From NCBI GenBank assembly GCA_013397455.1, contig VYZB01000121.1:2091508-2155507 (forward strand): a stretch of DNA of 64,000 nucleotides, read 5' to 3'. The stretch is from Crotophaga sulcirostris. Its lineage: Eukaryota > Chordata > Aves > Cuculiformes > Crotophagidae. Of the stretch, positions 12,201 to 24,213 are shown piece by piece. The first letter of the stretch is position 1. The number at the start of each line of letters is the position of its first letter. The notes below the pieces were generated by a model. That model was not told the DNA's origin. It saw only the letters and a program-made list of their open reading frames with translations, and did not search any database. Made by a program: the position numbers and the translations under genes.

Positions 12201-13873
12201 ATGCTGTAAATTAGGCTAATGGTATTTAAAAAAGTAATAGCAAACATACCTAAGAATTTGCATTGTTACAGTATGAATCCTATGACCATGGCACATAAAT
12301 TCAGTTGAAGTCCAGATTTGTTATATAGAGCTAATTAATGCTGAAGTATCTATTTTTCTAGTCTTGGCTATGTCACTTGCATCCAGTCTTATCCTAATTA
12401 GGGAATGTGGGATGCTGCCACAGGATTTCTTTAGGAAAAGGTACCCAGTGTGTGTTCCACAGCAAGTGAAAATGGAAAATGGGAACTCAGGCAGGCCCAA
12501 GCCATTGTAGCACTGGGCTAGCTGAGGTGCTGAAGTAGCCACAAAAAAGCAGCCCAGTAGCCTGGCTAATATATTTTGCTTCTTAGCAGAGTTGTTTAGA
12601 GAGATTGAGCAACACTACAGAGGCAGGTGAAGGTAGCTCTGCATAGCCCTGCAGTGGACCATGAAGGTATGATCCACTAAGTGCAACCTAGTAAAACCCT
12701 TTTGTGACATCGTTTCTGTGATGTGATGATGTAGAGTTCATTTAATCTTGGCAGACTGGAAGATGCTGAAACCAAGAATATTGTTTTATATAAAAGAATG
12801 GTTTAAGTTTGCCATTTTTGGTGACCGGTGGTGACAAATGGTTCATTATTTAGAACTTTGCAAAAATTATTTATATTCCTCTCGCCTCCACTCATCTTCT
12901 AAGGGATATATGAACCACTTCTATAACTTTTTAAATTATTTTGAAATTATTTCCATTTTTTTTCCTTATAAATATTGTCACTCATAAAGGATTCAGGGTG
13001 CTGTGTGGAGGCAGGTTTTATTTGCACTTGATTTTACTTGACTCGTAGTCTTTTTATGGGACTTGCTTTTTTTTACCTTTTGGGATAGGATTGCTTGTAC
13101 AATGACAGAGCAAGGCAGTCTTGATCTGAAAGGGGCCTGTGGGTACTACTACCTTGTGAGTGATGCTGAAATAATTCTGTTTTGCACTGAGACTGCTTTC
13201 TTATTTGTCAGGCTTCCCAGAGGAAAGTGGCAGAAGCAAGGGCTCTGACTGCTAAACTACAGTTGTGAGCCATTCATCAGGATAATGTTGTGCTAAGAGC
13301 TGCCACAGAGCTCACTCTTAAGGTGAGTCCTTTACCCATTAATCTCCAGAACTAGCACTGTCATCGGTTCTGGCTGGATCCTACACACATAGCAAAGAAA
13401 AACTGAGGTGTGTGTTGGCCATCGGAAGCCCCTTAAGTACATCTGCAGATGTATTTAAAGGAAAAAGCTTTCAGACTTTCAGGGATTTCAGACTTCCACT
13501 GGCTGTGTTTGTGTGTCTGCATGCTAGATATCGTCCACATTAGACAGTGACTTAAAAAACACCTATCCGTAGCCTGTAAGACCAAAGAGAAATCTCCAGA
13601 AGTGATCAAAGCCCTCACCAGAAGTTCATTTCCAGCTTCCTGGGCTGACAGAACAATCTCTTCTGCAGAGGGGACCTGAAAAGCAGTTACCTGTTTTAAT
13701 AGCCTGACTATCTTATAAACCATTATGGAGTGGGTCTGCAACGTTCAGCAGATGTGGTGTTTGGAGGTGAAGACTCCACACTGCGGTGTCTAGTTAGTCT
13801 CTGTACATTTAACCAGCAATCTTTGTAGGATGCTTGTGTCACTATTTGTGCATATCTTTAATGGGAGGAATAA
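9291..13873. other. Unique DNA, no gene recognised
   Basis: No exon, transposon or RNA gene is recognised over 4.6 kb. Open frames (up to 115 codons, 9773-10120 plus) have no domain. A T/G tract at 10671-10754 is listed separately. Positions 11500-12300 are AT-rich. Confidence 0.5.
10671..10754 (+). repeat. T/G-rich tract with G-quadruplex potential
   Basis: The tract is made of T runs and G runs. From 10715 the G runs are GGGG, GGG, GGGG and GGGGGG with loops TTT, TTT and seven T, followed by more G runs ending at 10754. Four runs of three or more G with loops of seven or fewer satisfy the usual quadruplex rule on the plus strand. It is simple sequence, not a telomeric TTAGGG array. Confidence 0.8.
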
Positions 13874-14340
13874 CTGGAGAATGTCCAGAGGAGGGCAACA
13901 AAGATGGTGAAAGGGCTGGAGCACAAGCCCTACGAGGAGCGACTGAGGGAGCTGGGGCTGTTTAGTCTGGAGAAGAGGAGGCTCAGGGGAGACCTTATTG
14001 CTCTCTACAACTGCCTAAAAGGAGGTTGTAGTCAAGCGGGCGTTGGTCTCTTCTCACAGGTGACCAGTGACAGAACTAGAGGGCACGGACTTAAACTTCG
14101 TCAGGGGAGGTTTAGACTTGATGTTAGGAAGAAGTTCTTCCCTGAAAGGGTGATTGGCCACTGGAATGCGCTGCCCAGGGAGGTGGTGGAGTCGCCGACC
14201 CTGGATGTGTTTAAGGGAAGACTGGATGAGGCACTCAGTGCCATGGTTTAGGTGATGAGTTGGTGTTAGTGTTGGCTTATAGGTTGGACTTGATGATCTC
14301 AGAGGTCTCTTCCAACCTGGTTATACTGTGTGTGTGTGTG
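13874..14340 (+). mobile_element. Young CR1 LINE, 3' end
   Basis: The copy starts at 'ctggagaatgtccagaggag' and contains the last 116 codons of ORF2 plus the 3' UTR ('cttgatgatctcagaggtct'). Instead of ATACTGTG repeats the tail reads 'ttatactgtgtgtgtgtgtg', so the tail has turned into a TG microsatellite. It is 5'-truncated. Similarity to the copies at 22241 and 39498 is very high by eye. Confidence 0.95.
13904..14251 (+). pseudogene. CR1 ORF2 C-terminal fragment, still open
   Basis: An uninterrupted frame encodes the ORF2 C-terminus: '[20 protein letters not shown]' at the start, '[12 protein letters not shown]' in the middle and '[20 protein letters not shown]' near the end, closing with 'LDEALSAMV' and TAG. 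This part of CR1 ORF2 lies beyond the reverse transcriptase and is thought to help in recognising the element's RNA. There is no endonuclease or RT domain, so the piece is a truncated fossil despite being open. The methionine at 13904 is internal and is not a real start. Confidence 0.9.
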
Positions 14341-15976
14341 AAACAGCTCTACTTCTTTTCACTCTTACCCGACTTGGCTGTGTGTAAACCTAGAGGCTGT
14401 TACATGGCAAGAAGCTAGGTTATGAATGCAGATCAAAAAGTGCAAGAGCAGTTCTAAAAGGTTTTTTTCCTTCAGTCTATTGGGTTTAAAACTTTTTTCC
14501 CTGCAGAGGGCCTGGTGCACGTTGTCATTAATATTACATCTCTCGGCATTGAACAGGAACGTGGAGGAGGCTCATCTGTCATCCCCCTCACACACTGCAG
14601 TGAAAAGATGATGTACAGTTGCCTTGGCCATCAAGGGGAAGGGATGTTCTTCATGCAGTATAACTCATGGGCAGCTGACAAGATTAAAAACATGACTCCA
14701 AATCTGCCAAGTCAGATTACAGATTTGATAGTCGCTTATTAGCTTTTAATCTGGAGCTTTAGGGGAACCTGCTTGAGTAACTTTGGTGTGAACATCCTTC
14801 AGACTCGTTACACAGTCTGGCAGCTTCAGTGAGGCACTACCCTGCCTCGAGGTAACGGGCACATTAGGCACAGCAATGCAGTGAAGGAGTAAATGTATTG
14901 TTTTGGTCTATATTTACTCCGTTGTGATGTTTGCATTCTGTGCCATAAGTGTTCTTTTGACCCAGTCCCAGCTGCGTTTTCTTGTATAATATAAAGATTG
15001 GAAAGCTGACTCTTACGCAGATTCTTTGTTGGAACCAGATTACCCAGGTTATTTCAGAATTTCCAGAAATTAGACAGACTCCATTTGTTTCTTTTCAGAA
15101 CAGATGGTGGAGTAGAATTTGAATCACTGAAGTGATAGTGGGAGAGAAGTTACAGTGGGGGAAAAAAAAAAGGAGCTGAAGTGAAACTTTTCACACTTCC
15201 TAGTTTTTTGCTGATTCCCAGCTTTTGTTTTTATATGAAGAATTTAATAGTTCCAGCTTCAGGATTTGTTACCATTATTCAGTTAACTATAAAATCAGAT
15301 GGATAAAATCTGGAATATTCTGCACTTTTACTAGATACATAATGGATACTCATAAAGCATTAGACTTTCACCCCTTTAACTTGAGTTCAAATCTATTTTA
15401 ATAGCCTGATTCCTTCATGGTGTACATTTTCTGAAGTGATAGAGCTAAAATAAGAATTAATTGTGCCACTCTTTGAAATGAGATGGATGTATGAATTTAG
15501 CATGGCATCTGAAGAAGGCACATCAAAGCCACCATCACTGGCAAAACTGAAGCTTTGGGTGAGAACCTAGTCTATTTCTAGACTTTCCCTTTAAATTATT
15601 TCTGTGGACATATTTTTTTCATGATGCTATATTGTCTGATCTTGCGGGATCATGGACCAGGCTAACCCAAGGAGACAACTGACATAAGGCAGTCATGGAA
15701 ACAGGGGACTGTACTCCTGTTCCCAGGAGGAAAAGCAAAACTGAGCCCTAAACTTGCCTCTGCTGGGCTTGTTTTCTTTTTAACAATGGCTCTTGCACTC
15801 AGCACAGGGTGTCCCAAAAGGACAGAGGGACATGAATTAGTGTGCCTTGAGCCTCTGTGCCTGCAGTTCTCTCACTGACGCCAATGAAAACCCACAAATG
15901 TGTTGCTGCAGATTGGATGGATGAAAGATTTCCCCAGTCCCCATGCCATAAACCGCTAAATGTGGTGGGATGGGGG
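14341..15976. other. Unique DNA, no gene recognised
   Basis: No repeat family or exon is seen. A poly(A)-like patch of about ten A lies near 15162-15172. The 75-codon frame at 14515-14742 has no recognisable domain. Confidence 0.5.
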
Positions 15977-16006
15977 TTTTGTTGTTGTTGTTGTTGTTGT
16001 TGTTGG
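15977..16006 (+). repeat. (GTT)n microsatellite
   Basis: About nine uninterrupted GTT units follow 'gggtttt'. The frame that reads it as polyglutamine on the minus strand has no gene features and is treated as spurious. Confidence 0.97.
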
Positions 16007-18134
16007 CCTTTATTATTTCTGCTGTATGAAATTGCTTCTCTTAATGTACCATGCACAGAGGCTGCAGAAGGCTGAGCAGGGGGCGCGTGTCCCCCGGTGC
16101 CAGAGGTGTCGAGCTCAGTCACCCTGCTTGTCTGCAGGCTCCCTTCGAACGTGTCGCAGGTGGGCTCTGCAGGCTGGGCTGTGCCAGGCATTTGCCGCTT
16201 CGTTACTGTTTTCCTCATTTTGTGTTTTCACATCTCTGTGTGCTCTCCCTGCTATTACGTGCCAAACTCCAAAACCCCAATTCCCACTGAATATCACCTC
16301 TACCCCTGCAAAAGTCTTGTGGAAGGCAGCTGAGCTACTCGTGGAGTATGGATTTGATACCAGGTTATCTGAATTTCATCCTGCAGGAGCTTTTATCTTC
16401 CTTCACTTGGTCTGTCTTCACTTCCATCTGTGCTTTAAACTGTGCTTCTGGTTCACATAAGTAGTGGTGGGGTTGTTAATTAGACTTGGGCAAACTGTTG
16501 TGTGGGGTGAGCAGTCTAAACATGGTTAAAACCAAAACTCAATAAGGTCCCAGGGACAGATTCAGCAAAGTACTTATGGAAAATGCCTAAACGGAGAGAT
16601 GTGAATAGCCCTGCGGATTCCGGTGAAATTATGGATGCACTTAAAATTGCGCCTGTCATAAAATACCTGGCTGCACTGGAGTCTAATCAGGGCATTGTCA
16701 GATCTTGGCCTGGCTTTGTGCAGCCCAAACCCCTTCATGGTTTCCAGGTGCTCATCTACGACCCGCGTGGTGAGAGCGGTAACGGCTGAGCTGTGCCACC
16801 AGCCCCTCTGGCAGCCAGATTTCCCTTCAAAAACCTCAGATCTAGGTTGGGAAACAAAACAAAAGCGAGAACACGCTTTGCATGTGCCTCTCTTCTTTTT
16901 CTGTTGGGTGATCAGCACCACCGGGCTGGCTGGCCCTGCGATCCGCGATGCCACTGGCAGACGCAGCCTTAGGGCTTGAGATCTGAGTCAGCCCCACTTG
17001 GTCCCCAGCCACTCTGCCCAGTGGTTTTCTGGCAGGGAAACGAAGATTGGTAAACTTTTCGGTAGCTTCAGGAGACATGGTTTTGGTCAGTTTTATCTCA
17101 GTGCCATCTGGTACATGAAATGGCCTAAAGAAAGAGGGGGGGAAATGCGTTTGGAAAAAGGATGTGGAGTGGTAGGAGAAAAATGCAGTAACACACAAGA
17201 CACAAAAAGGCAGAATTCAGAGAAGGACGTTAATATGAACATAAAAAGAAAGGTGTCACATTTTGTAACTTTGAAAGTAGAAAGATCACATCATTTAGTT
17301 TAACCTACTACTGCATCCAACTCTCATAATTTTTCACCTCCCAGACACTTCAGGTAGATTTCCAATCTATTTTCAAGCACTTCTAATGATAAAGCGTCAA
17401 TTACAAGGCTGTTGTCAGATTGCCCTTACAGTTAAGAAAATTTCTTACTGTGTTACTGAAATGCTTTAGCATACCACTGTCACCTAAAACACTCATGGTG
17501 CATTAAACTGTAGGTGTTTGTGGGATCCTGTAAATGTCTCTGTAAATGTAAGCTAGAACAGCTTTCTATTCATTCCCTAATTTAGTTAGCAGAAACCCTT
17601 GCCTCCTCCTCCTCCCATCCCTGGTCTCTGCAATTCCACGCAGCCTCATTAGCTACTAACCTTTAAATGCTACCATCCCCCCTCTCAATCCTGACCATTT
17701 TCTGCTGAAAGAGATGGAGCACGAAATTGGAAGCTTTTTGCAAGAGTTGAAATTGTATCTTCAACTCCCCTAGGTTTCATTTCCACTTAAAAAACCCCAT
17801 CCCAAAGACACTGAAGTCACCAGGGATATTCCTGTGAGTGGAGATGCAGCCTTGGGTGCCTGTGGTTGGGCTGTTAATGATGCTCCCAGTTGGTCATTTA
17901 GGAGACCCAGGGCTTGGCTTTTCCACTGAACAACACAATAACTCTGTTTTCTGTCTGCTCCTCCACTCAGAGCTGCGAAATCTTCTCCGAGGAGACTGAT
18001 CTAAGACCCCTGGTTCACAGGCTTTTCCTTAATATCTAAGGCATGGAGTTAGTCCCACTTGATATTTTTTAAATCAATATTTCATTAAGCAATGCTTTTA
18101 TGGCATTTCAGTATTCATCTATAATAATTAATAT
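16007..18134. other. Unique DNA, slightly CpG-richer in the middle
   Basis: CpG dinucleotides are visibly more frequent at about 16080-16160 and 16560-16960 than around them, but not dense enough to call a CpG island. Overlapping open frames here (up to 166 codons) contradict each other and show no domain. No transposon is recognised. Confidence 0.45.
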
Positions 18135-18311
18135 AAGCCTTTTATCTGTGTATATCAAAGCATTTTGTGAAAGTTGGAGAGCATAAAAACTCTGTATTAA
18201 AGATGAAGAAATATGAGGCATGCAGAGGGATTATGTGCTTTGCCCAATTGCCCAGCCAATTAAAGGATTAATTCTTAATCCAGTTCCATATCCACTGGGC
18301 CACACTGCCAG
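18135..18311 (+). repeat. Ancient MIR/L2-type SINE fragment
   Basis: The fragment reads in order 'cttttatctgtgtatatcaa', 'agatgaagaaatatgaggca', 'gtgctttgcccaattgccca' and 'atccactgggccacactgcc'. This is the order of the old amniote MIR-like repeat: a 'cttttcatctgtggatctcaaag' type start, an 'acagatgaggaaactgaggca' type core, a 'gacttgcccaaggtcaca' type segment and an end in '...ggccacactgcc'. It is strongly diverged with small deletions, as expected for an insertion older than birds. The exact subfamily cannot be named by eye. Confidence 0.72.
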
Positions 18312-21300
18312 ATTTTATCTCCTAAATGTAAAATACTCTACATCTGAAAATATCTAATCAAGTTAATGACATAGCCACTTTGCAACTGAATTAATACTCT
18401 ATTTTTAATTAACTTAACAAAATAAATGTGTTTGATTAGGGTGTTTTTCAGAAATTTCTGTATTTTGCTTCGGCATAAGATTTTCAGTTAATGACATGTT
18501 TGACACTCAACTGTTTGGCAACGTGTTTAATTTTCTTTATTTTAACATTTCACTCTGGTTGTCTGCACACAGAACTGGGAAAGAAGTCTGTGTCACACAG
18601 AAGCGTTATTTCTGAGGTGTTATGTCACCAAGACTTAAATGAAGAATACAAGTGGAAAGCAGTGTTTATACAAGCTTGATGCTCTCTGATTTCCCTATAT
18701 TTTTTTTCAAGGGGTTGGCAGCTTTCTGTTTCATAGCAGGGAAGTAACCAAACCAGAGGGACCTCACCTACACAAACACATTTTGTGAGATAATTATTCA
18801 ACTGACATTACAGAGCTTAAAAACACTCAGACTTCATGGTCTCTGAAGACTGAATTCATTATGTCTTAAACAAGACAAGATTCTCTTCTGGGAATTTTCT
18901 GTCTGTCTGTATTTTTCTTGTATATATAGCTTACCTCCTTAGGAATGATGCAAGGAGAATAGATCAGCTCTGTTTAGTAGATAATTTTGACACTTTATTT
19001 TTTTTTTCTTCTTGATAAAAAAAAAAAGAAAAGAAGAAAAGAAGGAAAAAAAGTCTCTTGCTATTCCAGACGTAACCTACTTCTCTTTATGTAGGCAGGC
19101 ACATGCTTCTCCCCTCAGCTGAGACACGAGGCCCTATTCTTAGCTCCACTTTCATTTACGTTGTGCCTTCAGGCAAGATGCACAGGATATAACAGCTCTG
19201 TAGTTATGACTGGTTTAAACTATGCAAAATTAGAGCTCTCTCTTACATTACAGACCATTTTAAAGACGTGAAAAAAAAGTTAGAAACTTGTTACAGAAAC
19301 CTTATCCAAGGATATGTAACCCTGACAAGAAAGAAAGGAACATTAAAATTGTTTGGAAATATTTGGAAACAGTCACCCAGAAGGGTTTATCATCAGCCTG
19401 CTGTTTCATCCTTCAGAGCTGAGAATGGGGAAATCTCTTCAGTGAAGGGGTCAGCTCCCCAGCGGGTGCAGTTCACTTTGTTTCACTGATGTTGACTTGC
19501 ACAAATTGACAAACACACTGTTCACTGCATTTTATTTCTCCAGAATTGCTTCAGAGCTACCTTTTGCCTTTTTCTTTCAGTTCTGCACAATACCTTTCCC
19601 TCCTGTCTCTGCACACGGATGAAAGGAGAGCAGAGTAAGCGCTCTCCTGGGGATATGACCTCCATTATCCTCAAAAAAAGATAAAAGAAATTAATTCACA
19701 AATATCACACAGAATTTGACTCTTGGTAAAACAGTCAATCTTCCCAGTGAAAATTCTGTCCATATAGGGTTTTATTTTAAATGCCCTTGAGTAATCCACA
19801 AGGTGTTGAGGAGAAGAAACAATATGGAACCAGTTCTTTCCAAATACTGAAAATTAGGTGTCAATATGAGTGGTCACGGCTTTACAGTTCATCGTGCAAT
19901 ATCCAAACCAGGGATTTGCTCTGCAGGAGCTCAGCTGGTTGCTGGTTGTGTTTGAGAAGTATCTTTGGGAGGTAATGGGTCTCTTTGTGATTGTTTCAAG
20001 CTGGGATGTGAGCAGGGCTCATCACCCTGCTGGTGGCAAGGCCAGGCTCTGCTGTGGAAATGCAATCTGTTCCACCGAATACCAGAGAAAAAAAACTACC
20101 AGCATTGGAAGCTGTAGATTGCTTCCCAGCCAGAAGTCCCTATAATATAATAATATAATCCCTACCCCTCCCCATGAAGCTTCCAAAACCCTCTCTGAAG
20201 CCCCTGAGCAGAGGAGAACCGCACGGAAGATGTGGAAGGGCAGGTCCTCTGGGTACCTCGAGCAGGGCTCACCCCATCATAAAGAAGGCAGAGACTAAGT
20301 GAGATGAAATTATTTGTTTCTCTTTCTCCCTCTTCTCCTCTCAGTTGTGCTGGGGTGTCATGGGGGGGCTGGCCAACAGTGGACTGGCACCAGCCCTGCC
20401 AGGCACAGCTGCCGCAGATCTCGACGCAGAGGTGGGAGCAGGGGCCAGTTTGGCTTGACCTGCTGTACTGGTTCAGCACTGGTGCCAGCAGCAGCCAAGC
20501 TGTTTCTTAGTTTGAGGATTTGGAAATAATTTCCCCCAGGTGAGGAGTCTGACAAAATAAAAACTGTAATGGTTTTTGTGATGGTTTTTAGGCCTTTAAA
20601 TGACAGACATCTGCACTTTGAGTGTCGGGTGTGCAAAGAGTTTGTGAGGACCTGGTCCAAGACCATATAAATCAGAAGGCTGATTAAGCAAGTTGGTTTA
20701 CTGCAGTGGCATATGCCTCCATGAGAAAAAAAGAGTCTGGCTTCAAATCAGTATCCATGGCTGTCCCCGAGGGTGAAGAGAAAGCGTGGATTTCATCGCT
20801 GCGACAAGTTTTTCAGCAATTAGAGCTATTGGCATGTCTTGCAGCTGGTGCTGGAGCAAAACTGCCAGAGATCTAGATGTTTCCCTCCTCTGGGTAACAA
20901 TGGTAGATAAAGATGTAACTTCATAATTGACCAGGCAAGGATTTATATGTGCTCTGGGCTTTGTTCACCGTGTTTCTTTGCACAGCACAAAATTATCATC
21001 TGTCATCTGCTTGCTCTTTCCTTTGTTATGCCTGAAGAACTGTCTATACCGTACAAATACCCCGTGCTGAAAAACAGCAAACAGAGCAGTAGTGTTCCTG
21101 CAGCCAGGGTACATACAAGCAGCCTGGAGCATCTACATGGACCAAACTAGTGACTTGACGTGGCTACGTGATGACAAAGGAGTCATCAGACTTCCCTGCC
21201 CCAGGACTTAATTTCTCCTTCTCTTGTGTGAAAGCTCCGAAGTAAAATCTGGATCTTATGATGTCTGTTATTCATTAAAAAGCTCTCTCCCTTCTGTGCT

Positions 21301-22240
21301 GGATGTTCTGATGTTGGAGGCACCATGCTAGTAGACTCACTTTGTTTGGGATGTTCCCTGACAGATCAGAACAATTTAAAGACCCCTTGGTAGCATAATT
21401 GCAGAGTCAAGGTTTGGGATATCAGGTGAGCTGGTATCCATGTACCTTGTGGCATTATTTTGGGTTGGTGGTTTCAGAGTCTGCTTTGTATGCTATAAAT
21501 AGTTGTGCAGTTGCAAAATTGCAGTCTTTGGGAAGTTATTCTATAAAACATCAGAGTGTGGTTCTGCTCTGAAAAACAACCTTGGAAAAATTGTGTTGTA
21601 AGAGTCTGTATTTATTGTGTTTAATAATTACTTGGGATCTGTATGTGAAGCTGTGGCTTCTCAATTTCCTGCACTATCCCTGGTAAAGAAAACGTTGGGA
21701 GAGCTGATGAAGTAGGGAAAACAGTCCACCTTTCTCTCTCCCTCAGTGGTGTTGGTTTTATGCAACTAACAAGCAGAAGGTAGTAAGAATGTATTTCAGT
21801 CACCTGAAGTTAGCAGATGTGACAAATCACAGAGTGAGCAGGGTGGCTACGTAAGAAGGTGCTACGTTTGCAGTCAATTTTCAGTGCAGGACTTCGCTGT
21901 AATTTCTCACCCCCAGAAACCGATGCCTATTTGGAGGAAAGATTTGCATTTTCTCCTCCAGGAGTAGCAGCTGTCCAGACACAGGGAGATAACTGCCAAG
22001 GACCTGAATGCTAGTCTTTGATGTTTTTCGGTAAGGACCATTTACTGCTTGCTAACCCTTCCAGGCTGGAACTCAGTCCCTTGGCATGACCAGACAGCCT
22101 GTGCTAGGCAGATATTGTCTCTGCTGTAAGCATTCCCTGGAGGCTGTAAGGCAGATGTCACCAGAATACTGCAAACAGCTTCCCCATCATGATCCATCCC
22201 CATACATCCCTGACTGCGAAGAAGGCCCTGCATCTTTTTT
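18312..22240. other. Unique DNA, no gene recognised
   Basis: Nothing coding is recognised. A low-complexity patch at about 18990-19053 begins with a T/C run and continues as A/G only, so it could fold weakly on itself. Short TAATA repeats occur at about 20142-20158. No transposon is recognised. Confidence 0.5.
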
Positions 22241-22492
22241 GCTCTCTACAACTATCTAAAAGGAGGTTGCAGGCAGGCAGGGGTTGGTCTCTTCTCTCAG
22301 GTGACCAGTGAGAGAAGAAGAGGACATGGACTCAAGCTCCATCAGGGGAGGTTTAGGCTTGATGTTAGGAAAAAGTTCTTCCCTGAAAGGGTGATTGGCC
22401 ACGGGAATGCGCTGCCCAGGGAGGTGGTGGAGTCGCCAACCCTGGAGGTGTTTAAGGGAAGACTGGATGAGGCACTCAGTGCCATGGTTTAG
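22241..22492 (+). pseudogene. CR1 ORF2 C-terminal fragment, open
   Basis: The frame is open from the truncation point to the ORF2 stop. It contains '[19 protein letters not shown]', '[20 protein letters not shown]' and the end 'LDEALSAMV'. The W seen in the sister copies (IGHWNAL) is replaced by G here. There is no enzymatic domain, so it is non-functional. Confidence 0.88.
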
Positions 22493-22537
22493 ATGCTGGG
22501 TTGCTGTTAGTGTTGGGTTATAGATTGGTCTCGATGA
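22241..22537 (+). mobile_element. Young CR1 LINE fragment lacking its tail
   Basis: The copy starts abruptly at 'gctctctacaactatctaaa' after a T run and covers the ORF2 C-terminus and part of the 3' UTR. It stops at 'ggtctcgatga', about 45 bases before the normal end. The next base belongs to another CR1 copy in the same orientation. The missing tail is not found after that second copy, so this is not a simple nested insertion. Confidence 0.92.
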
Positions 22538-23448
22538 AGTCCGTTCGCTAATTCGCTAGACGGTTGGTCCTTCAAAGTGGTTGATGGGGCCAGGGAGCAA
22601 TATGGCCCTCCTGCAATCCATGAGGAGGAAGTTAGAGATCTGCTGAGCCGCTTGGACCCTCATAAGTCTATGGGGCCGGATGGGATCCATCCTAGGGTGA
22701 TGAGAGAGCTGGCGGATGAGCTTGCTAAGCCACTCTCCATCATCTTTCAACAGTCCTGGCTCACCGGAGAGGTCCCGGAAGACTGGAAGTTGGCCAATGT
22801 GACGCCCATCCACAAGAAGGGCCGTAAGGATGATCCAGGTAATTATAGACCTGTCAGCCTGACCTCGGTCCCGGGTAAGATTATGGAGCGGATAATACTG
22901 GGTGCAATCATGTGGCACCTGCAGAACGACCGAGAGATCAGGCCCAGCCAGCATGGGTTTAGGAGGGGCAGGTCCTACCTGACCAACCTGATCTCCTTTT
23001 ATGACCGTGTGACTCACCTGGTGGATGAGAGGAAGGCTGTGGATGTGGTGTACCTGGACTTCAGCAAGGCCTTTGACACTGTCTCCCACAGTAGACTCCT
23101 AGAGAAGCTGGCAGCCCGTGGCTTGGACGCGAGCACTCTGTGCTGGATTAGGAATTGGTTGGATGGCCAAGCCCAGAGAGTGGTGGTGAATGGTGTCTCA
23201 TCCAGTTGGTAGCCAGTCACCAGTGGTGTCCCTCAGGGATCAGTGTTGGGCCCAGTCCTGTTTAATATCTTTATTGATCTGGATGAGGGGATTGAGTCCA
23301 TCATCAGCAAATTTGCAGATGATACCAAGCTGGGAGGTAGGGTTGATCTGTTAGAAGGTAGGATGGCCCTGCAGAGGGACCTGGACAGACTGGAGAGATG
23401 GGCCGACTCTAATGGGATGAGGTTCAATAAGTCCAAATGTCGGGTACT
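22538..23448 (+). pseudogene. CR1 ORF2 reverse transcriptase with one in-frame stop
   Basis: The frame is open from 22538 to 23209. It carries 'PHKSMGPDGIHPRVMRELAD' (about 22660-22715), 'VTPIHKKGRKDDPGNYRPVS' (about 22800-22860), 'SQHGFRRGRSYLTNLISFYD' and the catalytic motif A 'YLDFSKAFDTVSH' at about 23050-23090. A TAG interrupts it at 23210-23212. The same frame then continues with '[19 protein letters not shown]' (motif B) and 'FADD' (motif C, 23312-23323), up to '[10 protein letters not shown]' at the gap. One residue is also missing after 'NIFI' compared with the usual family pattern (DLDEG follows directly). All catalytic aspartates are present. The endonuclease and ORF1 are absent because of 5' truncation, so the copy cannot move by itself. 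Confidence 0.93.
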
Positions 23449-24079
23449 NNNNNNNNNNNNNNNNNNNNNNNNNNNNNNNNNNNNNNNNNNNNNNNNNNNN
23501 NNNNNNNNNNNNNNNNNNNNNNNNNNNNNNNNNNNNNNNNNNNNNNNNNNNNNNNNNNNNNNNNNNNNNNNNNNNNNNNNNNNNNNNNNNNNNNNNNNNN
23601 NNNNNNNNNNNNNNNNNNNNNNNNNNNNNNNNNNNNNNNNNNNNNNNNNNNNNNNNNNNNNNNNNNNNNNNNNNNNNNNNNNNNNNNNNNNNNNNNNNNN
23701 NNNNNNNNNNNNNNNNNNNNNNNNNNNNNNNNNNNNNNNNNNNNNNNNNNNNNNNNNNNNNNNNNNNNNNNNNNNNNNNNNNNNNNNNNNNNNNNNNNNN
23801 NNNNNNNNNNNNNNNNNNNNNNNNNNNNNNNNNNNNNNNNNNNNNNNNNNNNNNNNNNNNNNNNNNNNNNNNNNNNNNNNNNNNNNNNNNNNNNNNNNNN
23901 NNNNNNNNNNNNNNNNNNNNNNNNNNNNNNNNNNNNNNNNNNNNNNNNNNNNNNNNNNNNNNNNNNNNNNNNNNNNNNNNNNNNNNNNNNNNNNNNNNNN
24001 NNNNNNNNNNNNNNNNNNNNNNNNNNNNNNNNNNNNNNNNNNNNNNNNNNNNNNNNNNNNNNNNNNNNNNNNNNNNNNN
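23449..24079. other. Assembly gap (631 N)
   Basis: This N run is flanked on both sides by the same CR1 element in the same orientation. The ORF2 end with stop TAG is at 24124-24126, after the gap. The missing part should be the CR1 segment between the post-RT region and the C-terminus. Confidence 0.98.
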
Positions 24080-24213
24080 AGGTGTTTAAGAGGAGATTGG
24101 ATGAGGCACTCAGTGCCATGGTTTAGATGATGGGATGGTGTTAGTGTTGGCTTATAGGTTGGACTTGATGATCTCAGAGGTCCTTTCCAACCTTGTAATA
24201 CTGTGATACTGTG

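Larger units (their letters stand above)
22538..24213 (+). mobile_element. Longest young CR1 LINE in the window, with RT domain and gap
   Basis: The copy begins inside ORF2, upstream of the reverse transcriptase, and runs through RT into an assembly gap (23449-24079). It resumes at 'aggtgtttaagaggagattg' and ends with 'aatactgtgatactgtgatc'. With the gap it is about 1.68 kb, still short of a full CR1 (roughly 4.5 kb with ORF1 and endonuclease). The tail type matches the copies at 7502 and 57179, so they belong to one recent subfamily. Confidence 0.95.

Noticed and set aside
15799..16218. Frame with a polyglutamine run on the minus strand
   Set aside because: The Q run is the reverse of the GTT microsatellite. 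The rest has no domain and overlaps several other frames.
16560..16960. CpG island promoter
   Set aside because: CpG is somewhat more frequent than nearby, but the density is low and there is no adjacent first exon.
22544..22559. Tandem TTCGCTAA/TTCGCTAG at the CR1-CR1 junction as filler DNA
   Set aside because: The bases read in frame into the RT gene, so they are probably normal element sequence and not inserted filler.
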